36,034 bases of DNA from Muribaculaceae bacterium Zag1 (GCA_002633115.1 NWBJ01000124.1:12946-48979), one strand, 5' to 3'. Shown: positions 14,219 through 23,894, counted from the stretch's first letter. The notes: generated by a model not told the origin, from the sequence alone. Numbers and translations are program-made.

Positions 14219-16117
14219 ATGCCAGTAAGAAAATGGCGCGTTGAAGACAGCGCCGAATTGTACAATATCATCGGTTGGGGACGCAACTATTTCTCAATCA
14301 ATGATAAGGGCCACGTGGTGGTGACCCCTCGCCAAGGTTTTGCCTCTGTCGACCTCAAGGAAGTGATGGACGAGCTGCAGCTGCGCGACATCGCAGCCCC
14401 AGTGCTCTTGCGCTTTCCCGACATCCTCGACAACCGCATCGAGAAAATCTCCAACTGCTTTGCCCAAGCAGCCAAGCATTACGACTACAAGGGCCAAAAC
14501 TATCTGATCTACCCTATCAAGGTGAATCAGATGCGCCAAGTGGTCGAGGAGATTGTGACCTATGGCAAAAAGTTCAATATCGGTCTCGAGGCTGGCTCAA
14601 AGCCAGAACTGCACGCCGTACTGGCTACCAACATAGCCGAAAACGCTCTGATCATCTGCAACGGCTACAAGGATGCCTCTTACATCGAGCTGGCCCTACT
14701 GGCCCAGAAGATGGGGCGCCGCATATTCCTGGTAGTCGAGAAATTGCAAGAGCTGAGCATCATTGCTGAGATTTCGCGCAAGCTGGGCATCCGTCCCAAC
14801 ATCGGCATCCGCATCAAGCTGTCGAGCTCGGGCTCGGGCAAGTGGTCGGAATCAGGCGGCGACCAGTCGAAATTCGGCCTCAACTCGTCAGAACTCTTCG
14901 AGGCCATCGACGAGCTCAAGAAATATGACATGAGCGACTGTCTGCGCCTAATCCATTTCCATATCGGCAGCCAAATCACCAAGATACGCCTTATCAAGAA
15001 TGCCCTGCGCGAGGCTTCGCAATTCTACGTGCAGCTCTGCAAACTGGGCTTCCACATCGATTTCGTAGATGTGGGCGGCGGTCTGGGTGTGGACTACGAC
15101 GGCACACGCAGCAGCTCGAGCGAGAGCTCGATGAACTACTCAATCCAAGAGTACGCCAACGACGCTGTGTCGAGCCTTGTCGATGCTTGCACCAAAAACA
15201 ACTTGCCCCAGCCTAATATCATCACCGAGAGCGGTCGCTCGCTGTCGGCCCATCACACGGTGCTGATTTTCCAGGTGCTCGAGACTACATCGCTGCCAAT
15301 CTGGAAGGACGATGAGGAACTCCCCGCCGACGCCCACGAGCTCGCCAAGGAGATGTACGAAATCTGGGACAAACTCAACCAGCCGCGCCTGTTTGAGAGC
15401 TGGCACGATGCCCTGCAGATACGCGAGGAGGCCCTCGACCTGTTCTCCCTGGGCATGCTCGACCTCAACACCCGCGCTCAAATCGAGAAACTATTCTGGA
15501 GCATCGCTCGCGAGGTGGGCGAAATTGCCATGGGCATGAAGCACGCCCCCGAGGAGCTGCGCAAGATTGCCAAGATGATTCCCGACAAATATTTCTGCAA
15601 CTTCTCGCTCTTCCAGTCGCTGCCCGATTCGTGGGCCATAGACCAGCTGTTCCCAATCATGCCGATCGAACGTCTCGACGAGAAGCCTACCAAGAACTGC
15701 ACCCTCCAGGATATCACCTGCGACAGCGATGGCAAGATTGCCAACTTCATCACCCTCAACGATACCTCCAACTCGCTGCCAGTGCATCAGCTCAACCCCG
15801 GCGAACCTTACTATCTGGGCGCATTCCTGGTTGGCGCTTACCAGGAGATTCTGGGCGATATGCACAATCTGTTTGGCGACACCAACGCCGTGCACATCCG
15901 CGTCAACAAGGATGGCTACGAAATCGACCAAGTGATCGAGGGCGAGACCGTGGCCGATGTGCTTGAGTATGTGCAGTACAACCCCAAGAAGCTGGTGCGC
16001 AATGTCGAGACTTGGGTCACCAAGTGTATGAAGGATGGCAAGATCACAGCCGAAGAGGGTCGCAACTTCCTCAGCACCTACCGCTCTGGCCTATTCGGCT
16101 ACACCTACCTTGAATAG
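14219..16117 (+). CDS. speA: Biosynthetic arginine decarboxylase
   Basis: PLP enzyme that converts arginine to agmatine, the first step to putrescine and spermidine in this group. 632 residues, the full alanine-racemase-fold SpeA length. Visible motifs: YPIKVNQ with the PLP Lys near residue 101, GLEAGSKPEL, NIGIRIKLSS, LIHFHIGSQI, FVDVGGGLGVDYDG with the glycine-rich phosphate loop, ITESGRSLSAHH, and the C-terminal GAFLVGAYQEILGDMHNLFG. truA follows two bases after the stop, so they are co-transcribed. It works in the same pathway as the carboxyspermidine dehydrogenase at 8245-9456. Confidence 0.95.
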   Translation: MPVRKWRVEDSAELYNIIGWGRNYFSINDKGHVVVTPRQGFASVDLKEVMDELQLRDIAAPVLLRFPDILDNRIEKISNCFAQAAKHYDYKGQNYLIYPIKVNQMRQVVEEIVTYGKKFNIGLEAGSKPELHAVLATNIAENALIICNGYKDASYIELALLAQKMGRRIFLVVEKLQELSIIAEISRKLGIRPNIGIRIKLSSSGSGKWSESGGDQSKFGLNSSELFEAIDELKKYDMSDCLRLIHFHIGSQITKIRLIKNALREASQFYVQLCKLGFHIDFVDVGGGLGVDYDGTRSSSSESSMNYSIQEYANDAVSSLVDACTKNNLPQPNIITESGRSLSAHHTVLIFQVLETTSLPIWKDDEELPADAHELAKEMYEIWDKLNQPRLFESWHDALQIREEALDLFSLGMLDLNTRAQIEKLFWSIAREVGEIAMGMKHAPEELRKIAKMIPDKYFCNFSLFQSLPDSWAIDQLFPIMPIERLDEKPTKNCTLQDITCDSDGKIANFITLNDTSNSLPVHQLNPGEPYYLGAFLVGAYQEILGDMHNLFGDTNAVHIRVNKDGYEIDQVIEGETVADVLEYVQYNPKKLVRNVETWVTKCMKDGKITAEEGRNFLSTYRSGLFGYTYLE

Positions 16118-16119
16118 TT

Positions 16120-16845
16120 ATGCGTTATTTCATGCGATTGGCATATAGGGGCGAAGGTTTCCTGGGGTGGCAAGTGCAACCCCAGGGCCCCACTGTGCAG
16201 AGCACGCTTGAGCAGGCGCTATCGCGCTTGCTCAAGCAGCCAATCGCTGTTACCGGAGCCGGACGCACCGACACCGGCGTGAACGCCCGCATGATGGTGG
16301 CGCATTTTGATGCTCCCAACTCCTTGCCTTCAGACTTGGTGTATCGCCTCAACTGCACCGTGGGCAAGAATATCGCGGTGTATGAGATATGGCCGGTAGC
16401 CGACGATGCCCATGCGCGATTTGACGCCACCGAGCGCACATATCGCTACTATGCCGCCACGCGCAAGACTCCCTTTTTCTATCCCCTCACCTGGTCGGCC
16501 CCGCCCAGCCTCGACTTCGAGGCTATGAATCAAGGAGCCGCCTATCTGATTGGGCGCCAAGATTTCACCTCATTCTCCAAGCTCCATACTCAGGTCAAGA
16601 CCAATATCTGCGATGTGCGTCGCGCCCAGTGGGTGCAAGCCGATGAGGATATGTGGTACTTTGAGATTAGCGCCGACCGATTCCTGCGCAACATGGTGCG
16701 CGCTGTGGTGGGCACCTTGGTCGATGTCGGGCGGGGCAAGATGCCGGCCGCCGATGTCAAGCGCATCATCGAGCAGCGCGACCGCTGCAGCGCCGGCACC
16801 TCGATGCCTCCCCACGCCCTATACCTCTGGGACATCAAGTATTAG
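16120..16845 (+). CDS. truA: tRNA pseudouridine(38-40) synthase
   Basis: Converts uridines 38, 39 and 40 of the tRNA anticodon stem to pseudouridine. 241 residues, normal for TruA. The catalytic Asp is in GAGRTDTGVNA (about residue 51). Other family blocks are RYFMRLAYRGEGFLGWQVQP, VYEIWPVADDAHARFDATER, YRYYAATRKTPF, DFTSFSKLHTQVKT and RFLRNMVRAVVGTLVDVGRG. It starts two bases after the speA stop. Its own stop codon is the beginning of an 18-unit heptamer array. Confidence 0.95.
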   Translation: MRYFMRLAYRGEGFLGWQVQPQGPTVQSTLEQALSRLLKQPIAVTGAGRTDTGVNARMMVAHFDAPNSLPSDLVYRLNCTVGKNIAVYEIWPVADDAHARFDATERTYRYYAATRKTPFFYPLTWSAPPSLDFEAMNQGAAYLIGRQDFTSFSKLHTQVKTNICDVRRAQWVQADEDMWYFEISADRFLRNMVRAVVGTLVDVGRGKMPAADVKRIIEQRDRCSAGTSMPPHALYLWDIKY

Positions 16846-16970
16846 TTATGAGTTATTAGTTATGAGTTATGAGTTATGAGTTATAAGTTATGAGTTATGA
16901 GTTATGAGTTGTGAGTTATGAGTTATGAGTTATGAGTTATGAGTTATGAGTTATGAGTTATGAGTTATAA
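16843..16970 (+). repeat. Heptamer array, 18 units of GTTATGA, starting in the truA stop codon
   Basis: Units run in unbroken 7-bp register from 16845 to 16970; with its first unit written TAGTTAT the array starts on the TAG stop of truA (16843-16845). Variants are single-base (GTTATTA, GTTATAA, GTTGTGA). Almost every unit contains ATGA, i.e. an ATG overlapping a TGA. The array contains no spacers and cannot fold strongly. Confidence 0.9.
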
Positions 16971-16995
16971 GCACCTGGCTATCGAATAATATACG

Positions 16996-17073
16996 GTAAT
17001 CTTTCCAAAAACCAAAGACCAGAGACATTTTGTAATCTTTCCAAAAACTAAATACCAAAGACCAAAAACCAAC
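16996..17073 (+). repeat. Degenerate repeats upstream of the helicase start
   Basis: GTAATCTTTCCAAAAAC occurs at 16996-17012 and 17032-17048 (36-bp period). ACCAAAG-type heptamers at 17011 and 17018 and at 17047, 17054, 17061 and 17068 lead directly to the helicase ATG at 17074. This looks like an older, decayed version of the heptamer arrays elsewhere in the window. No other feature is seen in this gap. Confidence 0.6.
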
Positions 17074-19374
17074 ATGGGATACGATTTTGATATAGATGTT
17101 GAATTCACCGATTATGCCGCTGAACCCGAGGTCACCTACCAGCGCCGCAACCCCGAGATGCGCATGGCATGGCAATTCGTCGCAGAGACTGGCATCTCAG
17201 TGTTTCTGACCGGCAAAGCCGGCACTGGCAAGACTACATTCCTGCGCCATCTGCGCGAGCTTATGCCCAAGCGCATGGTCGTCCTCGCCCCCACCGGCGT
17301 AGCCGCCATCAACGCCGGCGGCCAAACCATCCACTCCTTCTTCCAGATACCATTCGGACCCTTTATGCCTGGAGGCCACGTAGCTGACAACAAACGAATG
17401 TTCCAGATGTCGGATAAGAAAAAGGCTTTGATACGGTCGGTCGACTTGGTGGTTATCGACGAGGTATCGATGGTGCGAGCCGACCTGCTTGATGCCGTCG
17501 ATGATGTGCTGCGCAAATATCGGGACAGCACTCGTCCTTTTGGCGGTGTGCAAATGCTGCTCATAGGCGACCTGATGCAGCTCTCGCCAGTGACCAAGGA
17601 CCAAGAATGGAGCATGCTGAGCCAATATTACTCTTCGCCTTATTTCTTCTCCAGCAGAGCCCTCCAGCAACTCAAATACGTGACCATAGAATTGCGCCAT
17701 ATCTATCGCCAGCAAGACGAAGATTTCATCTCGCTGCTTGCCAAGGTGCGCACTGGGGATATTACCCCAGAGGTAATAGAGACCCTCAACAGTAGATTCA
17801 TCCCTAATTTCCAACCCAAGGAAGATGGTTGGATTCGCCTTACTACTCATAACTACGCAGCCCAAAATTACAACGAAGAGCGTATGCGCAGACTCCCTGG
17901 AGATGAGATGCGCTTTGTAGCAAGTGTCAAAGGCGATTTCCCAGAATTGAGCTACCCATGCGACTATGAATTGCGCCTTAAGCTCAACGCCCAAGTGATG
18001 TTTGTTAAGAACGACCCTTCAGGGGCCCATCTATATTATAATGGAAAGATTGGCACTGTGGTGGCATTTATGGATGACGAGGAGGAGGGCCAAAGCATAA
18101 TAGTGGCGTGCCAAGAAGATGGCGAGGAGCCAGAACAAATCCGGGTAGTGCCAGTAGTATGGGAGAATCGCAAATATACCATCGACCCCAATACCAAAGA
18201 AATTAAAGAGCAAGTGGATGGCACATTCACCCAATACCCCCTGCGCTTAGCCTGGGCTATCACTGTGCATAAGAGCCAAGGCTTGACATTTGACCATGCG
18301 GTGCTCGACATCAATGCATCGTTTGCTCATGGGCAAGTGTATGTCGCGCTCAGCCGATGCCGTACCCTGCAAGGACTCGTGCTCTCGGCTCCCATCTCAG
18401 GTGCCTCGGTAATTACTGACCGCTCGGTTGAGGCTTATATCGACCGCGAGCTTGAGGCCGAAAGCAAGAATTGCGCCCAGCTCCCAGCCTACAAGAGCGA
18501 ATATCTGCTGTTCCTGCTTGATGAATTGTATTCATTTCGCCAAATCGATGAATCGCTCAGATGGCTTGAGCGCGTAGTCGATGAGTATCTGAGCCGCCAA
18601 TACCCTGACCTGCTCAGGGTTCTCAAAGGAGCGCAAGAGCCAGTGGCGGCTGCGCTGATTAGAGTAGGTCTGTCGTTCCGCCGTGAGTACGCTCCTCAAA
18701 TCGCAGAGAGAGGCACTGCAGCGCTTGAGGCGTTGCAGCCACGCGTACAGAGCTCGGCCAAATATTTTGTCGATAAGCTTGAATCTCTATTCTTGCCGCT
18801 GCTCAAGCAATGCGCCATCAACATCGAAAACAAACAGACAGCCCAAATCTACGGCAACGCCCTGGATAGCCTGCGTGATGCGGTCAGAGCCAAGATGCAG
18901 ATTTTCCAAACCCTGGTTGAGAAGCCTTTCAGCGTAAGCGAGTACCTCGACCTGAAAGCTAAGGCTATGCTCGGCGAGACAATAGCTCCCCCAGCCCGCA
19001 ATCGACGCGACAGAGCTCCGAGACTACCAAGAGCCGACCGTGAGCCAAAGCCCAAGAAGCCCGATACTCGCGAGGAAACATTCAAGCTGTTTGAGCAGGG
19101 CCTATCGGTAAGCGAAATAGCTAAGAAACGTGGCCTGGTCGAGAGCACCATCTATGGACATTTAGCTACTTTGGTCATGGCAGGACGCATAGTCTTGAAT
19201 CAAGTGGTGACTCCAGAGCGTCAGCAACAGATTCTCGAGGCAGTAGATACGTTTGATGGGCCCTACTCACTATCTGATGTGCGTGACAAGCTCTCTGAGG
19301 ATTTCAGCTTTGGCGAGATACGCACAGTGATAAATTGTCTCCGTCGCCCCCAGCAATCATCAGCCGAGGAATAA
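17074..19374 (+). CDS. PIF1-like superfamily 1 helicase with C-terminal HTH_40 domain
   Basis: 766-residue ATP-dependent DNA helicase of the Pif1/RecD2-like SF1B group. Walker A FLTGKAGTGKTTFLRHL lies near residues 44-60, APTGVAAINAGGQTIHSFF is motif Ia, LVVIDEVSMVRADLLD near 125-140 is motif II, IGDLMQLSPV is motif III, and AWAITVHKSQGLTFDHAVLD with YVALSRCR are motifs V and VI. The C-terminal third holds a helix-turn-helix (TFKLFEQGLSVSEIAKKRGL, then VESTIYGHLATLVMAGRI) of the HTH_40 type also found at the ends of RecQ-like helicases. A role in genome maintenance is inferred from family. No deletion is seen. Confidence 0.9.
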   Translation: MGYDFDIDVEFTDYAAEPEVTYQRRNPEMRMAWQFVAETGISVFLTGKAGTGKTTFLRHLRELMPKRMVVLAPTGVAAINAGGQTIHSFFQIPFGPFMPGGHVADNKRMFQMSDKKKALIRSVDLVVIDEVSMVRADLLDAVDDVLRKYRDSTRPFGGVQMLLIGDLMQLSPVTKDQEWSMLSQYYSSPYFFSSRALQQLKYVTIELRHIYRQQDEDFISLLAKVRTGDITPEVIETLNSRFIPNFQPKEDGWIRLTTHNYAAQNYNEERMRRLPGDEMRFVASVKGDFPELSYPCDYELRLKLNAQVMFVKNDPSGAHLYYNGKIGTVVAFMDDEEEGQSIIVACQEDGEEPEQIRVVPVVWENRKYTIDPNTKEIKEQVDGTFTQYPLRLAWAITVHKSQGLTFDHAVLDINASFAHGQVYVALSRCRTLQGLVLSAPISGASVITDRSVEAYIDRELEAESKNCAQLPAYKSEYLLFLLDELYSFRQIDESLRWLERVVDEYLSRQYPDLLRVLKGAQEPVAAALIRVGLSFRREYAPQIAERGTAALEALQPRVQSSAKYFVDKLESLFLPLLKQCAINIENKQTAQIYGNALDSLRDAVRAKMQIFQTLVEKPFSVSEYLDLKAKAMLGETIAPPARNRRDRAPRLPRADREPKPKKPDTREETFKLFEQGLSVSEIAKKRGLVESTIYGHLATLVMAGRIVLNQVVTPERQQQILEAVDTFDGPYSLSDVRDKLSEDFSFGEIRTVINCLRRPQQSSAEE

Positions 19375-19379
19375 AACAT

Positions 19380-19417
19380 AAGCCGCTGCTACGCTCTCGC
19401 GAGCGGGGCAGCGGCTT
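19380..19417. terminator. Hairpin between convergent helicase and epimerase genes
   Basis: AAGCCGCTGC and GCAGCGGCTT form a 10-bp stem, extended inside by CGCTC / GAGCG. It lies just past the helicase stop. On the minus strand the hairpin is followed by ATGTTTTAT, so it can serve the epimerase gene as well. The remaining 19418-19535 shows no gene. Confidence 0.7.
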
Positions 19418-19535
19418 GTCCTATCTAATCAAAAGCCTTTAAATCTGATTAAAAGGTCAGTTTTGGGAAACGAAAAAGTTGTCAATCTAATTCTTTGACC
19501 CCTCCGCTCCTCAAAGGTTTAACCAAACCTAAAGA

Positions 19536-20624
19536 TTATTTGCGGTATACGTCGCGGTACCAGGTGGCAAATTCGCGTATGCCATCAGGCAGCAGGGTTG
19601 AGGGATGATACCCCACCTCGGTCTCAAGCTTCTGGGTATTGGCGTTGGTCTGGTACACATCGCCTTGCTGCATGGGCAGGTAGTTTTTCTGTGCCTCCTT
19701 GCCGATGTTCTTCTCAATCTCGCTGATGAAATCCATCAGTTTCACTGGATGCGAGCAGCCGATATTGTACACTTTGACTGGTACACCATCCTCATTGGCG
19801 GGAGCCACATGGTCGATGGCTTGTATGGTACCACCCACGATATCATCGATATAGGTGAAGTCGCGGATCAGGTCGCCATTGTTGAACACATTGATGGGCC
19901 TACCCTCGGTGATAGCGTTGGCAAAGAGCATGGGAGCCATGTCGGGGCGTCCCCAGGGGCCATAGACGGTGAAATAGCGTAGGCCGGTCGAGGGTATGCC
20001 GTAGAGCTTGCCGTAAGCGTGGGCCATCAGCTCATTGCTCTTCTTGGTGGCGGCATAGATGCTCACCGGGCGTATCACCTCGTCATCCTCTGAGAAGGGC
20101 ACCTTGGTGTTGAGGCCGTAGACGCTGCTCGACGAGGCGTAGACCAAATGCTTGACGCCATTGTAGCGGCAGCACTCGAGCAGATTCATGAATCCCACCA
20201 CATTGCTCTCGACATAAGCCATGGGATTCTTGATCGAGTAGCGCACGCCAGCCTGGGCGGCAAGATTCATCACCTTGTCAAATTTTTCGCGCTCAAAGAG
20301 CTCGGGCACTGCCTTTTGGTCGGCGATATCCATGCGGATAAATCGCAGATTGGGCATCTTGGGTGACACGAACTCCTGGCCGTAGGGCATCTCGGGGAAT
20401 GTCACCTCCGAGCCGTCATTGCCGGTCTCGGGCACAGCCTTGCCCTTAGGCCAAGCCGGGTCAACCTCGATGCCGTAGAATTCTTTCAGGCGGTCATATT
20501 TCAGATTGGGGTCGTAGTAAGTATTGATATTGTCAATAGCTACCACCTCATCGCCGCGCTTAGCGAGCTCATTGGCGAGCTTAGAGCCGATAAATCCGGC
20601 TCCGCCAGTAATCAATATCTTCAT
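19536..20624 (-). CDS. NAD-dependent epimerase, UDP-glucuronate 4-epimerase-like
   Basis: Extended short-chain dehydrogenase of 362 residues, expected to interconvert UDP-glucuronate and UDP-galacturonate for capsule, LPS or exopolysaccharide. Evidence: the Rossmann start MKILITGGAGFIGSKLANEL, AIDNINTYYDPNLKYDRL typical of GlcA epimerases, YASSSSVYG, the catalytic YAATKKSNE (YxxxK), GLRYFTVYGPWGRPDMA and FTYIDDIVGG. A lineage-specific insertion lies at about residues 53-88 (between GIEVDP and NLRFIRMD). It is not in a sugar cluster here. The exact sugar is inferred; other UDP-sugar 4-epimerases are possible. Confidence 0.85.
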   Translation of the reverse strand: MKILITGGAGFIGSKLANELAKRGDEVVAIDNINTYYDPNLKYDRLKEFYGIEVDPAWPKGKAVPETGNDGSEVTFPEMPYGQEFVSPKMPNLRFIRMDIADQKAVPELFEREKFDKVMNLAAQAGVRYSIKNPMAYVESNVVGFMNLLECCRYNGVKHLVYASSSSVYGLNTKVPFSEDDEVIRPVSIYAATKKSNELMAHAYGKLYGIPSTGLRYFTVYGPWGRPDMAPMLFANAITEGRPINVFNNGDLIRDFTYIDDIVGGTIQAIDHVAPANEDGVPVKVYNIGCSHPVKLMDFISEIEKNIGKEAQKNYLPMQQGDVYQTNANTQKLETEVGYHPSTLLPDGIREFATWYRDVYRK

Positions 20625-20659
20625 TCTGTATTTTCTTAATGCTAATCGGTTTTACAGCG

Positions 20660-20667
20660 CAAATTTA
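20660..20667 (-). promoter_or_regulatory. Predicted -7 element (TAAATTTG) for the epimerase gene
   Basis: Minus-strand TAAATTTG lies 35 bases upstream of the ATG at 20624 and matches TAnnTTTG. Confidence 0.5.
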
Positions 20668-20703
20668 GCGATTTTCCCCCTAATATCCAAATAACTAACT
20701 TTT

Positions 20704-20865
20704 CAATTTAGATTATGACAAGGTATTAACAATTTAGATTACGGCAATGTATTATCAGTGCGTAGCACGACTCTTGTTTGTTAACCCCACATGGAGTGCG
20801 TAGCACGGAATGTGGGGTAGGCATCCCTATCGCCATATTGGATGAGTGCGTAGCACGACTCTTGT
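20704..20865. repeat. Intergenic repeats: 26-bp tandem pair and three GTGCGTAGCAC copies
   Basis: CAATTTAGATTATGACAAGG begins a 26-bp unit at 20704-20729 that recurs at 20730-20755 with four changes. GAGTGCGTAGCACG copies follow at 20757 (AGTGCGTAGCACG), 20794 and 20844; the first and third continue with ACTCTTGT. The middle copy is the loop of a hairpin CCCCACAT (20785-20792) / ATGTGGGG (20810-20817). The core GTGC-GTA-GCAC is itself palindromic. This fills most of the gap between the divergent epimerase and lipoprotein genes. Confidence 0.7.
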
Positions 20866-20948
20866 CAGGCGAGATGAAATTTAAAATCGTTTTTTACTTA
20901 GGTGACCGCAATTTTAAACATATTTTTTCCATTGTCAAATAAAATCCG

Positions 20949-20956
20949 TAACTTTG
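20949..20956 (+). promoter_or_regulatory. Predicted -7 element (TAACTTTG) for the lipoprotein pair
   Basis: TAACTTTG lies 31 bases upstream of the ATG at 20988; a TTG at 20932-20934 could be part of a weak -33 element. Confidence 0.55.
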
Positions 20957-20987
20957 TGCCTCAAAGACACTACCATAGATACGAAAA

Positions 20988-22556
20988 ATGAAAATCCTTA
21001 GTCGCTACCCTCTCCTTGCCCTGTTATGGACAGTGCTCACACTGAGCTACTTGACTTCGTGCTCGTCCCATTCCGACCTCTATTCGTTGGCCTGTGCCGA
21101 CCATGCGCTGGTGATGACCGGCAATATGGAATCGGTGCTTGAAAATGCCGACTGCGCCGCCACATCCAGCGGCATACAGCTGTCGGCCCCTCTGCAACGC
21201 TTAGTGAGCGTGCTCAGCCCGGGCGACCGCCGTGATGTCAGCGCAGTGCTCGAAATCAAAGGCATCGACCTCAAACACACGCTGTTGGCCATGTCGCACG
21301 ACGACCAGCTATGCTTTGCCTTCAAGATATCTGACCAGAGCGATTTCCAGGAATTTCTGGCCGAGCGCTCAGGCGGCAAGTTGCAATTGGCCAAAGAGGG
21401 CGATTGCCAGTATTATCGCTTCGACCCCCGCACTGTGATGTTTATCGATGACGACATGGCTGTGCTGCTGCATAGCGAGAGGGTCACGGTTGATGCGCAA
21501 TTCTACCAAGCATACAAGGAAAATGCCCGCCAGCGCCCATTGCTCAGTTGGCAGAAATCGGCCCTCGACGAGGGCAAGACCCTGAATGTGCTGGCCAGCA
21601 TACCCGAAATCAACTCTCTCATCGCCGACCAGACCGGCATCAATCTGATGCAATCGCCCCAAATCTCTAAGGCTTATGATTTAGACCTGCTCAAAAACGG
21701 CTATGGCACCATCGCTTGCTCACTCCAGGATTTGTCGCTCACCATCGAGTGCTGCCTGGTCGACAATACTGGCAAATTCATTCCCAACTATCTTGACGAG
21801 GATGGCACTGTCGAGGTCAATCCCTCGCTGCTGAAATATGCCACCGAGCAAGATTTCATGGTGGCTATGGCGGCTGTGCCTCAGAGCATTGATTGGAACA
21901 GCGTACTCAACGAGGCTGTCGATATGATGGGTGGTCCGGGTGTGTCGGGCATCGATACCATGACCACCACCATGCTGAGCATGCTGCTCAGCGACCTCAC
22001 CGGCACTGTCATGCTGGCTGCGGGCCCACAGTCTTATGACAAAATCGACCACCTGTATGGCTGGCACGCCGTGGTGGCAGCCGAGATGAAGGAGGGCAAG
22101 GCCGCGCAATACATCGACATGCTCAAGGCTTTTGTTGAATCGAACAACCAAGAAAAGCAGCGTGTGGCCAAGGAATACAAAGCCTACGGCTGGACCCAAT
22201 ACCAACCGGTCCTGCTGGGTTGCGAATACAATGATGGCAAACTCGCCATTACCATCCCCAGCGAAGGCACTCTCTACGCCGAGGCTCGCGGCAACGATTT
22301 CGTTGCCTCGCTATCGCCCATCTCAACCTCGGGCGGTTGCAATATCGGCGCTGGCGATTTCCGCCACACGATGGGTGGAATCGTGATTGACATACCTAAG
22401 GACAATCCATTGATCACGGTGTTTAATTTTCCGTTTGGGTGCAATTTCTCGTACACCTGGGATGGCAGCAGCCTGATACTCAAGGCCAAGCAGACCGAGA
22501 CCGACGGCCTATTCCTCAACAATCTATTTGAGCTCATTGCCGGGCAAGCCCACTGA
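20988..22556 (+). CDS. Lipoprotein, DUF4836-like
   Basis: 522-residue secreted lipoprotein of unknown function. Residues 1-25 are a type II signal with lipobox LTSC (SYLTSCSSHSD). The body begins ALVMTGNMESVLENADCAAT, resembling the opening of Bacteroidetes DUF4836 proteins, and has repeated alpha/beta segments up to a C-terminal LNNLFELIAGQ. The family assignment is tentative. The next gene encodes a paralogue with the same architecture, and their stop and start overlap by one base (TGATG), so they are translationally coupled. Confidence 0.75.
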   Translation: MKILSRYPLLALLWTVLTLSYLTSCSSHSDLYSLACADHALVMTGNMESVLENADCAATSSGIQLSAPLQRLVSVLSPGDRRDVSAVLEIKGIDLKHTLLAMSHDDQLCFAFKISDQSDFQEFLAERSGGKLQLAKEGDCQYYRFDPRTVMFIDDDMAVLLHSERVTVDAQFYQAYKENARQRPLLSWQKSALDEGKTLNVLASIPEINSLIADQTGINLMQSPQISKAYDLDLLKNGYGTIACSLQDLSLTIECCLVDNTGKFIPNYLDEDGTVEVNPSLLKYATEQDFMVAMAAVPQSIDWNSVLNEAVDMMGGPGVSGIDTMTTTMLSMLLSDLTGTVMLAAGPQSYDKIDHLYGWHAVVAAEMKEGKAAQYIDMLKAFVESNNQEKQRVAKEYKAYGWTQYQPVLLGCEYNDGKLAITIPSEGTLYAEARGNDFVASLSPISTSGGCNIGAGDFRHTMGGIVIDIPKDNPLITVFNFPFGCNFSYTWDGSSLILKAKQTETDGLFLNNLFELIAGQAH

Positions 22557-23894
22557 TGTCTAACCTCTGCATACAACTGCGCTGGGTTCTTGTCTGCGCT
22601 TTGTCGATTGCGGCGTGGAGCTGCCAAAACTCTATGCCGCCAAGTTTTGCCGATACCATACCGACTCGCTCTGACGCTATCATCGCAGCCGACCTCGACC
22701 AACTGCTCAAGATGGCTGGGTGCGGCAGCAAAGGCGGAGCCATTACCCTCACCAAAGACTTGCAAGACCTGTTGGCTCGCATCGACAGCAATGCCCTGCG
22801 CGGTGTCGAGGCGATAGCGCAGCAAGGGTCGTGGCTTGACCTGAAAAACACCTACGCTTGCCGTAAAAGTCCCGACCTGCCCTGGGTACTTACCGCCGAG
22901 GTAAAGGAGGACGTTGAGCTTCCCCCTCACTACATAGCCGCATCAAAAAGCGATATTCTCGACCGCGCATTTCTGTACCACATCACGGCCGACGTGACGC
23001 TTGTGGCCACCGAGCAGCAAGCATGGTTTATCAGCGGCGACAGCGCAGTGGCGCGTGTAGAGCGGCTTGTCATGTCGGCTGCCGAGTCGTCGGTGGGCAA
23101 CAATCCTGCCCTTAAGGATTTTTTTTGACGGCACCCCACAGCTCAAAGCCCGATTCAAGATCGACGGCGCTGACAACCCTGCTGGCGACCCCTATGACGA
23201 GGTGAGGGTAACGCTGAGCGTGCGCGAACGCACTCTCCTCCTCAATGGTACATCATACAACAAAGGCGTGGCGGTCAATCCTCTGGCTCGGCTGCAAGCC
23301 ATTGACCCTGAGGCACTCGAGTGGATGCCCAACGGGTGCGTGGCAGCTATCGGCGCGGGAGTGTCGCCAAAACTGCTCAAGAGATTGCTGAAGCTATGGG
23401 GAGGAGAACCCAAAACAAACCTGGCCATCGAGGCGCTGATTGCCATGATGGATGCCCAGGGAGGCACAGTGGCAATCGGGGCCGCTCCCGGTGGCAATGC
23501 CGAGACCATACGCCGTCTGACCCTGCGCAACTGGATGCTCAAGGCTATGCTGCCACTGGGCGAGAAAGCCGAACCGGCCGCTATGCTAATCAACAAGTTT
23601 ATCGATGGGCTGTACAGCGAGACAGTCGACGACTATCTGGCTATCACCAATTACGATCCGGAGAATTACCCCAGCGAATACGATGCGTGGCCATCGACTG
23701 CCTATGGTACCAAGGCGTTGCTTACTGCCACCGTGCCATACAAGAGCCAGACCATGAAAGCATTAAGATTTAAAAACGGCTATGAGTTGAGGGTTGTGGC
23801 GCCGGACAGCAGCTTCAATGCTACCCTGCGCCTGCTCGGCAGCGGCGACTACCTGCTCCCAGCCATAATCCGGGATAGCAGACAGATTAAATGA
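22556..23894 (+). pseudogene. Second DUF4836-like lipoprotein, frameshifted at a T8 run
   Basis: Frame one (ATG at 22556) reads MSNLCIQLRWVLVCALSIAA, lipobox WSC, and ends ALKDFF-stop at 23128. A +1 shift at the eight Ts of 23119-23126 restores ALKDFFDGTPQLKARFKIDG, and the second frame runs to the TGA at 23892-23894. With seven Ts the product would be 445 residues, a full paralogue of the upstream lipoprotein (compare RSDAIIAADLDQLLKMAGC with DHALVMTGNMESVLENADC). Both parts look under constraint. The T8 tract could give phase variation or transcriptional slippage, or be an assembly error. Confidence 0.8.

Noticed and set aside
13542-14286. Minus-strand open frames with NCRELSRIVE repeats
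   Set aside because: They are translations of the 9/10-bp intergenic array and the antisense of purB; no start context or family similarity.
16843-16970. CRISPR array
   Set aside because: Units are 7 bp in direct contact, with no spacers and no cas genes nearby. The same holds for the arrays at 8096, 14033, 23891 and 25840.
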